Below, one piece after another: positions 55,156 through 64,000 of a stretch of DNA of 64,000 bases (positions are counted from its first letter, which is position 1; each line of letters begins with the position of its first letter). This DNA is from Tillandsia leiboldiana. Its lineage: Eukaryota; Streptophyta; Magnoliopsida; Poales; Bromeliaceae. Where the stretch lies: NCBI GenBank assembly GCA_029204045.2, contig CM055077.1:7641221-7705220 (forward strand), read 5' to 3'. Below the pieces are notes generated by a model. The model did no database searches. It had not been told where the DNA came from and saw only the letters and a list, made by a program, of their open reading frames with translations. The position numbers were made by a program, and so were the translations under genes.

Positions 55156-55440
55156 ACTTTTGCCTCAAAATTCGTGTTTGCGCATCCGGGCTCCGAAAAA
55201 TACAAGTAAATAGCCAATTTTCATCGTTTTCGCGCGCTGAGTCCAAATTCGAAGTCCGTTTTGCCAAATTTCGCTTCTAAAATTTGTCAAAGGCATCCGA
55301 AAAGGTATTCTTAATCCAAATTTCGAGCTGGGTCCAATCCTGAGGTCCGAATTGCGCACAAGCACCTCCAACACACCGAAAAACCCTCCAGAAGTCGTCG
55401 ATCACACTGCAAAAGCTCTGCGGAGATCTGGGTCATCACA

Positions 55441-56770
55441 CGCCGGGATGCGGAAGTCACTCAATACACTCTTCATCCAAATCAATTGAGTTGCACAACT
55501 TCCCGCTGAAATGTATTCCGCTTCGGCCGTCGAGAGAGCAATGCAGTTTTGCTTCTTACTATGCCATGCAACAAGACAATGGCCAAGGTAAAACCACTCG
55601 TGCTCTTTCGATCATCCACTGATCCAGCCCAATCGGCATCCGAATATCCTATTATGTTGAGAGATATGCCCATAGGATACCAAATTTTGAAATTTAACGT
55701 ACCTTTGATGTACCGGATGATCCGTTTCACCGCTTTCAGGTGAATTTCCTTTGGTGCTGATTGATATCTCGAACAAATCCCAACACTGAAGGCAATGTCC
55801 GAGCGACTAGCCGTAAGGTAAAGTAGACTTCCAATCATGCTTCGGTAAAGTTTCTCGTCTACTTTTTCTCCGTGAGATTCACATCCAAATCCCTTATTAT
55901 TAGTTCCCATGGGAGTCGGAAAGTCTTTAGATTTCTCTAATCCAAATTTCTTGGCCAACTCCTTCGCATACTTGGATTGACACAAATGAATGCCCTCTTC
56001 AGTTTGCTTAACTTGCAATCCAAGAAAGTATGTCAACTCGCCCATCATGGACATCTCAAATTTGCTTTCCATTGTTTCGGCGAATTTTGAAGCATCATTA
56101 TTCCTTGTAGTACCAAACACAATGTCGTCCACATATATTTGTGCTACAATGAAGTTATCCTGAGAATGCTTCACAAATAATGTCCGATCGGCTCCCCCTC
56201 GAGTATAGCCCTTTTTCAAAAGGTGCTTTGTCAGTTTTTCGTACCATGCTCGCGGTGCTTGTTTTAGACCGTAAAAAGCCTTTTTCAATCGAAAAACATG
56301 GTTTGGAAGTTTATGATCAATGAAACCTTTCGGTTGGGCAACATAAACTTCTTCATTTAGAAAACTATTTAAAAACGTGCTCTTAACGTCCATTTGAAAA
56401 AGTTTAATTTTGAAATGACTAGCTATAACAAATAAGATACGAATTGACTCGAGACGGGCTACCGGGGCAAAAGTTTCATCAAAGTCTATACCTTCAACTT
56501 GTGAATAGCCCTGAGCAACTAACCGTGCTTTGTTCCGAATCACGGTACCTTCTTCATTTTTCTTGTTCTTGAAAATCCATTTTGTACCGATTATATGTTG
56601 TTGCTTTGGGGGCTTCGTTAATTCCCAGACTTTGTTCCTTTCAAATTGATTAAGCTCTTCTTGCATAGCTTCTATCCAGTAGTCGTCCTAAAGAGCTTCA
56701 TCAATATTCCTTGGTTCTACCATGGAGACGTAGCATGCGACTCCACATTCCAATTGTCTCCGAGTTCTTA
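55441..56770 (-). pseudogene. pol: G Pol, RT and RNase H part
   Basis: From about 56770 the minus strand continues G Pol after a TGA (DPQE*VRTR). A TAG at about 56690 follows, then an open stretch of 394 residues from 56666 with the full RT including IYVDDIVFG and the start of RNase H (GYSDADWAGSVDDRKSTSG). There a 7-bp deletion relative to B (around 55590-55600) shifts the frame and destroys the rest. RT motifs are intact but separated from the upstream enzymes by two stops. Confidence 0.88.
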
Positions 56771-56771
56771 C

Positions 56772-59582
56772 TCATTCTTGAGGATCTCCAATGATGTTTG
56801 ATTCCGGATGGTCCTTGGAGATTCGAAGCGTTTGAGGTAACGGAGTACTCGGGGGTAATTGCGATGATTCCTGCACATTAGATGAACTAGGAGAACCATG
56901 AGATGCATCAAAATTTTTAGAAGACTTATCATGCAAAAATGCAATATCATTAGCAGGAGATTCATTATCAAGAGACATATCAAGGGTAGATTTATCAGAA
57001 GACAAATGAGAAGCTTCATCTACTTTAACATTAATTGATTCAATCATCGTCTTCGATTCAAGATTGTATACTCGATATGCTCTACTGTTTGTAGAATAAC
57101 CTATAAAAATTCCTTCATCACTTCGAGAGTCAAATTTTCCAAGATTTTCTCGATCCCGTAAAATGTAACAGCGACTCCCGAAGATACGAAAATACTTGAT
57201 ATTAGGTTTTCTACTAAACCATAGCTCATATGGGGTATTCAAAGTACCCAGGCGCAAATAGATGCGATTAATCACATAGACCGCGGTGTAAATTGCTTCA
57301 GCCCAAAAATATAAAGAGAATTTCCGGCTATGAAGCATAACACGCGCCATCTCTTGAACAACTCTATTTTTGCGCTCGACTACACCGTTTTGCTGCGGTG
57401 TATAAGGTGCAGAGAATTCATGTTTTATGTCATTTGAAGTGCAAAAATCAATGAATTTTGAATTGATGAATTCTCCACCTCTATCACTGCGAACACGGAC
57501 AATCTTTTCATTTTTCTCAATCATAATATGATGACATATATCATGAAAAGAGTCAAAAGTATCTGCTTTCTCTTTTAAAAATGCTACCCAAGAATATCTA
57601 GAGAAATCATCAACCAAAAGAAAAATATACCATTTTCCACCCAAACTAGGTTGACGAGTTGGCCCCATTAAATCCACATGCAATAATTCTAATGGGCGTT
57701 TTGTCCCTACATGGTTCAAATTCTTGTGAGTGGATCTAGTTTGTTTTTCCTTTTGGCAACCACCACACACAAGGTTTTCTTTGAAATTCAGCTTAGGAAC
57801 ACCTCTAACTATGTCTTTGTTAGATATTATAGATAGTTCCTTAAAGTTAATGTGACCTAGTCTTTCATGCCAATGTGTTTCATTATCAAGTGACACTAGG
57901 TTACAATTTTGACTTATTTTACCAGGAACTACATAGCAATTGTTCTGTGACCTAACCCCTTTCAAAATGAATGAATGATTTACATCAGTTACAAGACATT
58001 CTACTGAAGAAAAATTAACTGAAAAATCATCATCACACAATTGGCTAATGCTTATGAGGTTAGTCTTAAGGCCTTCAACAAACAAAACATTGTTCAAAGC
58101 CGGGCCATCTGGAATAGTAATTGTTCCTTTGCCAATTATTTTTGAAGATCGTCCATCTCCAAAAACTACATGTCCTCCGGAGGTTTTCTCAAGAGTTTGA
58201 AAAACGTTTTTGTCTCCGGTCATGTGGCGTGAGCAACCACTACCCAGATACCAAGACGAATTGTCATACGCATATAGTGATGTGTGAATGACAAGACAAG
58301 GGAAGAATTCACCTATGCGCACCCAAACCTTACGAGTTTTGGAATACGTCGGCAATGATCGTGACATTGATCTCCTTGGTGAACGCGTCTTGTTCGGTTG
58401 ATCACTTTTCTTTGGAATCCATGATGACGTCGTCTTGTGGGGTGTACTACCAAAGTTCTTTACCTTTGAAAGATTCTTCTTCGATTTCCGGGGGATGAAC
58501 TTGTTGGTAGTTGTTGCAAGAGGCGCTTGATTTGATCGCTTCGCTCCATTCTTGTAATTTCGTCTTATGTGCCCTGCAAAACCACAACGAAAACATACCT
58601 TTGTGCATGTTGAACCCGAAGTAGATGAGGTAGGCTTGTTAACGTTGGATGCAGTGATTTTCGTCGGAGGAGGAGAAACCGACTGAGGCACAAAAACCGT
58701 TCCACTCGAACTCGGATTCTTGCTGGTTCGAGTGTATCCAAGACCCAACCGATTCGTTTGACCGAGACCAAGCAACTTGTCCAACTTGCTCCTTCCAAAA
58801 GAGAATCGCTTCAAATCTTCCTTAAGTTGGAGTATGGTCTTCGTCATCTCCAATTTTTCTTGTTGAGCCTCGGAGTAGAGCTTCAAGAAGTAATTAGCTT
58901 TATCCACCAATTTGATGTGCTCCTTCTCGAAATGCTCGTTCTTCTCTCGAAGGAAAATATTTATCTTGACCAACTTATCCTTTTTCTCTTCAAGAGCGTT
59001 TGAGAGAGATGTTGCCTCTTTAGATTGTTCTTCAAGATCCTGCAATCTTCTTCTCAAACTTTTATTTTGCTTTGCCAATTTCTTTGAATCCTTCAATAAT
59101 TTATGGTAGGCAAAAGCAAAGTCTTCACCTTCGGAATTGCTCGGTTCATCATCCGTTGCATTCTTTTCATTTAAGGAGGAGTTGGATAATGAACCAGAAG
59201 AAGTCGCTGAAAAGCACATGTAAGGTGAAGTTGTGGACGCGTGGAATGCTATGGCGTTGTTGTCCTCATCACTGGAAGATGACTCATTGGAAGTGGAAGT
59301 GTCATCCCATGTGACGGCTTGCATAGCCTTCTTCTTTGACGGATTCTTGTTGGGACACTCCGTTGAGATATGGCCATAACCTCGGCATTTGAAGCACTGG
59401 ATTTGTCCCTCAGAGTTCTTCTTGTCCTTTGAAGAACCCTCTTGCTTTCTTGACTTAAAGCTTGAAGATCCCTTGCCTTTCTTGGACTTAACGAAGAATG
59501 AGGATCTACTTGAATTTCCCCTTCGAAAGCTTCGGCGAAATTTCCTCGTCAAGAGTGCAAGCTGTTTCTCGAAATCCTCCAT
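56772..59582 (-). pseudogene. G Gag C-terminus, protease and integrase (936-residue open frame)
   Basis: An open frame through the Gag coiled coil, knuckles CFKCRGYGHISTEC and CFRCGFAGHIRRNY (last Cys changed to Tyr), protease, integrase zinc domain (HWHERLGHINFKE, VCGGC) and integrase core (LLHVDLMGPT, VRSDRGGEF, GVVERKN). The protease active site reads YLGSGCSRHMTG: the catalytic Asp of D-S-G is Gly. Unlike A and B there is no stop between Gag and Pol, showing they can be one frame in this family. It ends at a TGA where B reads Gly. Confidence 0.88.
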
Positions 59583-60329
59583 GGATAGATTATCATCAGC
59601 GTCTGAGGAGGATGAATCCGCGTCTTCTTATTTTGTTGATTTCACTGCAAAACCTGAAGACTTAGAAGAAGAGGAAGGCTCTCCAGAAGAATAGTTAGTA
59701 GGAAAAGTCATTTCATACGTTTGAAGTGCACCAACTAATTCTTCTACTTTGATTTCGTCCGGGTGTTTTACTGTTTCAATGGCTGCAACCTTAGGGCGAA
59801 ATCTTTCAGGAAGAGTTCTCAAAATCTTTCTTACAACTATAGATTCTGAAATTTTCTCTCCCAAGTTAGCACATGTATTAACGATATCTAGCAATCGTGT
59901 GTAATAATCTGTGAACGATTCATTTTCTGCCATATAAATAGAGTCAAACTTACTCGTAAGCATTTGCAGTTTTTGAATCTTCACTAAACTTGTTCCCTCA
60001 TGTATAACTTGTAGAGTATCCCAGATTTATTTCGCAGTCTCACATGCCGAGACGCGAGAAAACTCAGTTTGCGACAAAGCATTAAATAAGGCGTTAATTC
60101 ATTTGCCGTTGTAAGAAGATGCATCAATTTCTTCCTTAGTCCACTTCAACCCAGGTTTGATAGTGACAACATCGACAATAATCTCAGTAGGATTTGTCCA
60201 TCCAAACTTAATTGATTGCCAAACCCGTTCATCGATGGAAATTAAAAACGCTCTCATGCGTACTTTCCAATAAGCATAATTTGTTCCATCGAAGAACGGT
60301 GGTCTATTGATGTTTCCACCTTCAACCAT
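59583..60329 (-). pseudogene. gag: G Gag N-terminus with stops
   Basis: The frame starts MVEGGNINRPPFFDGTNYAY at 60329. Stops interrupt it at about 60098 (Gly to TGA), near 60030 (Glu to TAA) and near 59630 (Glu to TAA). All are single-base changes relative to A or B, consistent with decay after insertion. Confidence 0.87.
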
Positions 60330-60348
60330 TGTTTACAACCCTATTCCC

Positions 60349-60360
60349 TCTCTGATACCA
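60349..60360 (-). promoter_or_regulatory. G primer binding site
   Basis: Minus-strand TGGTATCAGAGA, 2 nt after the 5' LTR. Same initiator tRNA-Met type as A and B. Confidence 0.9.
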
Positions 60361-60362
60361 CT

Positions 60363-61599
60363 TGTGGGTTATGAATAATATGGATCTGAATAGGGGAAAA
60401 ACCACCTAGAAGGGGGGTGAATAGGTGAAAACAATAAACACACCAAATCGTTGCGTAAAAAATAACCCAATGCGGAAAATAAATAAAGTACGCAAGATTT
60501 ACGTGGAAAACTCCATCACGGGAGTAAAAAACCACTGGACCGATAACACGGCGAAATCCACTAAGATTAAACACGTACAAGGTGATTTATCGTAACCCTA
60601 CGACTCAACCTTTTCAATACGCTCCTAGTTGATCTTCTCCGCTCGCTCCGAACGCTCCTCGAATCCACGATTTGCGTCCCAACGCCGAATCCACGACGTT
60701 GAACCGAATCCACGGTCTTCACCAATGCGACACGTCTCGATCACACGAACGCGCCTCGCTCCGAATCCACGAGAGCGGTAGCACCTTGAATCCACAAGGC
60801 CACGCGAATCCTCGCGCCGATTCTTGGTTAAATTGTTGTTTTTGTTTGGTGATGATCCTCCGAATACTTAGATCAAAGATAGATAAGGAAATACCATCTA
60901 AGTATTCTTCAATTTGATTCTATAAGAAATAGGAGTTTGAAAACCCTAGAATCAAATTGAACAATATAGATGAAGAAACATGAATTTAATCGTGTTTTCC
61001 TTTCTTCTCTATATTTGTGGATTTTTCTATCAATTTTCGGTTATCTCCATTTGATCCTTTTTCGGATACCCTAAAAGATGAAATTAGGGTTTATTTATAG
61101 GTTAGAAACCTTTGGAAAGAGATAAGCATCAAAAACTGACTTAACAGAATTTTTCCCGCACGGCGGTCCGGACTGGATTTGGCTGATCCGGACTGTCGTC
61201 TTTTTTCAGCAATTTTCCTGAAAAAATAGTTTGGGGTCCGGACTGGAATTTCCTGATCCAGACTGTTCATGCGATTTCAGCAAACACATAGTTCGGGGTC
61301 CGGACTGAACAGGGGATGGTACGGACTGGAATTCTGCATGAACTAAACTATGTTCGGGGTCCGGATTGGATCCTGAACATCCAACTTGTCCAGTTTTTAA
61401 TTTTTATGCACTGAAAACTTATCCAAGTGTTTCTAAACTACACAAATGTATTTGGATCACAAAAATTATTTAGTTAAACGTACCTGATCATTCTGAATCC
61501 ATTTTTCTTGAGATTGATGAAATTGATCCACAATTCTTCATCTTCAATCTTCAAAACTTTTACCACTTCACAAAATACGCCAAAACAAAATCCTTAACA
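60363..61599 (-). repeat. G 5' LTR
   Basis: 1,237 bp. Hairpin array 60657-60817 (two units lost or damaged; the last loop reads AATCCT), TATA about 61091-61102, palindromes 61165-61374 with mixed GTCCGGAC and ATCCGGAC cores. It ends CCTTAACA on plus. Confidence 0.92.
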
Positions 61600-62112
61600 G
61601 TTTTGTTTTCAAACAAAAGGGTTTTAACGAACGGGGGCATTGAACATCAAAAGGGTTTACTTTCATTCACTCCAAATTAATTTTATATTAATTATCAACT
61701 TTACTCCATAATTATCATCTTTGAAGATATTCCATTATAGGAGTTTTTGATATTTATATTCATCAATTTTTTTTAATTATGTGTGATCTTAAGATGCTCG
61801 ACCTATCTCGGTTGTGTGAATTCATTGTGATGAATATGAGACTACGAATAGACTAAAATTTGGGATATAATTCTTTCACGTAAGAGATTGCATTCTTACA
61901 ACGGTAATTAAATGAGATAAAAAAATTTGTGGAAAGAGTTACATCCGTAAAGGAGTGTGAAAACTACCACCACATGTTGGAAAGAGCTGCCACCCAGGTC
62001 GTCCGGTAAGTGTGTGAAGCTACCACATGTTTTGGATGCTTGATAATATTTTTGGTAAAATTTATAGGTTAAGCATTTGGAGATTTATATTCAAATTTCT
62101 TATATTTTGAAC
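61600..62112 (+). mobile_element. Sirevirus H remnant (post-pol region)
   Basis: From 61928 to 62040 the plus strand matches the conserved block of A and B in the opposite orientation, with about 85% identity. The rest is A/T-rich and carries no ORF. H is therefore a plus-strand Sirevirus in which G has inserted; its pol would lie left of the window. The right edge meets LTR I. Confidence 0.65.
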
Positions 62113-64000
62113 TGTCACGCCCCAGGGGTTTAAAATAAGCGGAAAACGTATACATTTTTTTTTTTTTAAGAGCACCCGCCAGGCACGTGCGCAGATCCTC
62201 CACACATACAAATTCACTCCGCAAACGGATGGAGTCTCCTTTGTTATGCACGGCGTCGCAAGCACAAATCGTACTTTAACCACACTAGCCAAGAAGTTAT
62301 GTTGAGAGAAAAATATCAACATACGCAATAACCAAGCCGGCCACCTACATTTTGAAAGGATAAATCCATGGGTTGTAAAACGGTGCCCACACGACACCTA
62401 AATTTTATTAAACATTTTCGCAATCTTTTTACTTGATTTGAAAAGAGTGGCCGAAACAACAACTAGTAAGGGGAAACGTTTATCCACGATAAAACACAGT
62501 TCAAACCTAACATCCACAATAATGTATCACACTCACCTAGCTAACTAACCAAAATAATCAAAACGTAAGCAAAGAAAATGTCACCAGCCCCTATTCGGGC
62601 TAAAATCCTCGAGTCGCGGCCTAACTGTCGTCCCGGACCTCACCCCTGACCGAACCTGTCACAGTGTGGGAAGTCAGTGACCGAAGAGTAAAAGGTAGAT
62701 GCAAAACATATAAGATGCTAAAAGTACTGAAAGGAAAGCAAACCGATAAACCAGAGCATCCAAAACTCCCCCTCATGAATCCACAATACCCCTGTAAGTC
62801 AGAACGGAACACCTGCCCAAAGGTCTAAAGACACCCAGCGAACAGAATCACCTTGCTCTCACCTTGCTACTTTTAACCCCTCTACGGTACTTGTGCGGCA
62901 CCTTAAGTAATCGTAAGGGGTCCCCACCACGTCACCTTGTGGGGTACACGGGTCAACGTACCACCTCTCCAGAAAAGTACACCGATGCGGTGGCCAAACA
63001 GCTGGTGTGCGCGTAAGCAGCCATGAGCATAAAGACCGCAGTCGGTGTGTGATATAGAGCACCGTGACACCCGTCGCAACAGATAGTAATAAAGGGATAC
63101 TCATGCGAAAAGGGGTTAGTTGAAAACCATTAGCACATCTACTTTACTCTTACATAGAACATGATGAAACCTTACTTTAAAAAGGACGCACGATAAGGGT
63201 AACCACCTTGACTCGCATTGAACAGAACACCTGAAACCGTCCTGCGCCCTTGCACGATTCCCGGACCCCTAAAAGTCCCCAACAAAAACATCAGTAACAC
63301 CTAACATAAAAACCAAGACCACCTGAGTAGATAAACAAACTAAAAGACGCACGGGAGGACACAGAGACCGGGCGGCGGAGCTTAACAACCCTGCGCGGGC
63401 GATTTCCCCGCGCAGCGCGCATTGCGGAGCAACCCTGCACGGGCACCAGCTCCGAGCGGCGCGCGCTGCGGAGCAGCCCCACGCGGACACACGCTGCTTG
63501 CGGGCAGCGCCCCGCGGGCTAGCTGTACCAGCCCACGCGGGCCCGCGCTGCTTGCACGCAGCCCCCGCACGGCACCAGCCCGCGCGGACACGCGCTGCCT
63601 GCGGGCAGCGCCCTGCGCGGCACCAGCCCGCGCGGGCGCGCGCTGCCTACGGGCAGCGCCCGCACGGCACCAGCCTGCGCGGACACGCGCCGCCTGCGGG
63701 CAGCGCCCCACGTGCCGCCTGCGGGCAGCGCCCCGCGCGGCACCAGCCCGCGCGGCGCGCACTGCCTGCAGGCAGCTCCTGCGCGGCGCACGGGCGGCGG
63801 CCCCGCGCGGCGTGCCGCACCGTATGTGGTGCGGCCCCGCGTGGCGACGGCCCGTGCGCGGCACGCCGCACCGTAGGTGGTGCGGCCCCGCTGGGCGAGA
63901 GGTGCGGCGGCGGCGGCGGCGCGACGAACGGCGAAACCCTTTAAGCCCATGAAAACCCAATCAAGAACGACGAAAACCAAAAACTAACGTCGCTTACTTC
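62113..64000 (-). repeat. Giant gypsy-type LTR I (cut by the window end)
   Basis: On the minus strand it ends GGGGCGTGACA at 62113, preceded by the same module as the E LTR: a long A-run, GGCGGGTGC-like and GTGCATAAC-like segments. There is no PBS outside it, so 62113 is the outer edge of either a 3' LTR or a solo LTR; TGAAC (62108-62112) is the candidate target duplication. No gene is recognised. The region 63360-63930 is a GC-rich repeat block. Confidence 0.75.
63420..63800. repeat. GC-rich tandem repeats in LTR I
   Basis: Imperfect units of about 55-60 bp share GGCACCAGCCCGCGCGG and GCCTGCGGGCAGCGCCC. The high CpG content produces long reading frames in several frames; these are not credible genes. 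Confidence 0.7.

Larger units (their letters stand above)
51755..55440 (-). mobile_element. Solo LTR J (3.7 kb, giant gypsy type)
   Basis: A single LTR with minus-strand ends TGTGATGACC and GGGCGTGACA, flanked by CGCCG on both sides. There is no internal region, PBS or second LTR, so it is a solo LTR left by recombination. A TATA box (CTATAAATAGG, minus) is at about 54580-54569, giving a U3 of about 860 bp and a very long transcribed part. It contains a 43-bp tandem repeat (52482-52641), a 71-bp one (52793-52990) and a GC-rich U3 with a ~28-bp repeat (55040-55110). No gene is recognised. Confidence 0.92.
48991..61599 (-). mobile_element. Sirevirus G (Ty1/copia), oldest Sirevirus copy
   Basis: A minus-strand element whose 3' LTR is broken by E (right part 48991-49848) and whose 5' LTR is 60363-61599. 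Comparable LTR parts differ at about 20 of 850 positions plus an 11-bp indel. Internal order: gag with stops, Pol with stops and a frameshift, the solo LTR J inserted in RNase H, a truncated ORF3. The right flank is GTTTT (61600-61604); the left flank is outside the window. Confidence 0.9.

Noticed and set aside
54487..55280. Long Arg/Ala/Pro-rich reading frames on both strands in J
   Set aside because: Produced by CpG-rich composition and tandem repeats; several frames are open at once and none has a domain.
63269..63980. Reading frames of 148-192 residues in LTR I
   Set aside because: Same compositional artefact, in imperfect GC-rich tandem repeats.

Overview
The window looks like nuclear DNA from a flowering plant. 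I see no host gene, no bacterial or viral gene set and no CRISPR. Almost all 64 kb can be assigned to LTR retrotransposons stacked inside each other. The species cannot be named from the sequence. Plant hallmarks are Sirevirus-type Ty1/copia elements (two-knuckle Gag, extra third ORF, repeated polypurine tracts, initiator-tRNA-Met primer sites), chromovirus-type Ty3/gypsy pieces with LTRs of 3-5 kb, and two Cassandra TRIMs carrying 5S rRNA-derived sequence.

Layout, with letters used throughout. F (+, Sirevirus, 1-~1907, 3' end only) sits in D (+, giant-LTR gypsy-type, ~1908-6805). D sits in the 3' LTR of E (-, chromovirus, 6806-48990). E is broken further by Cassandra-1 (7207-7783, TSD GGGTC), A (-, Sirevirus, 8827-19219, TSD GGACC), C (+, giant-LTR non-coding element, 19474-29702, TSD CATCG) and B (-, Sirevirus, 31386-44570, TSD CACCG). 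B carries Cassandra-2 (35167-35742, TSD AAATG). E lies in the 3' LTR of G (-, Sirevirus, 48991-61599). G carries J, a 3.7 kb solo LTR (51755-55440, TSD CGCCG). G is inserted in H (+, Sirevirus remnant, 61600-62112), which abuts I, another giant gypsy-type LTR (62113 to the end).

LTR pairs, compared by eye, give ages that agree with the nesting: G about 2.4% different, E about 1.7%, B about 1.5%, A about 0.5%, C about 0.1%. None of the coding sets is intact. A lacks protease, G has stops and a lost protease Asp, B has a Gag frameshift plus stops, and E has lost most of protease, RNase H and integrase. C encodes nothing recognisable but has nearly identical LTRs, so its proteins must have come from elsewhere.

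The most interesting signals are non-coding. (1) Sirevirus LTRs carry, in the part expected to be transcribed, an array of short hairpins with an almost invariant six-base loop (TGGATT, sense strand) and stems that differ with compensating changes. (2) Upstream of the TATA box they carry paired palindromes about two helical turns apart, whose core differs symmetrically between families. (3) The same paired palindromes plus a TATA box occur again inside A and B, ahead of a 5'-UTR intron and the third ORF, so that ORF looks like a separate transcription unit. (4) A 127-nt non-coding block just after pol is 126/127 identical in A and B. (5) B has a tandem triplication of its PBS-gag region, with a templated inverted repeat at the new junctions.
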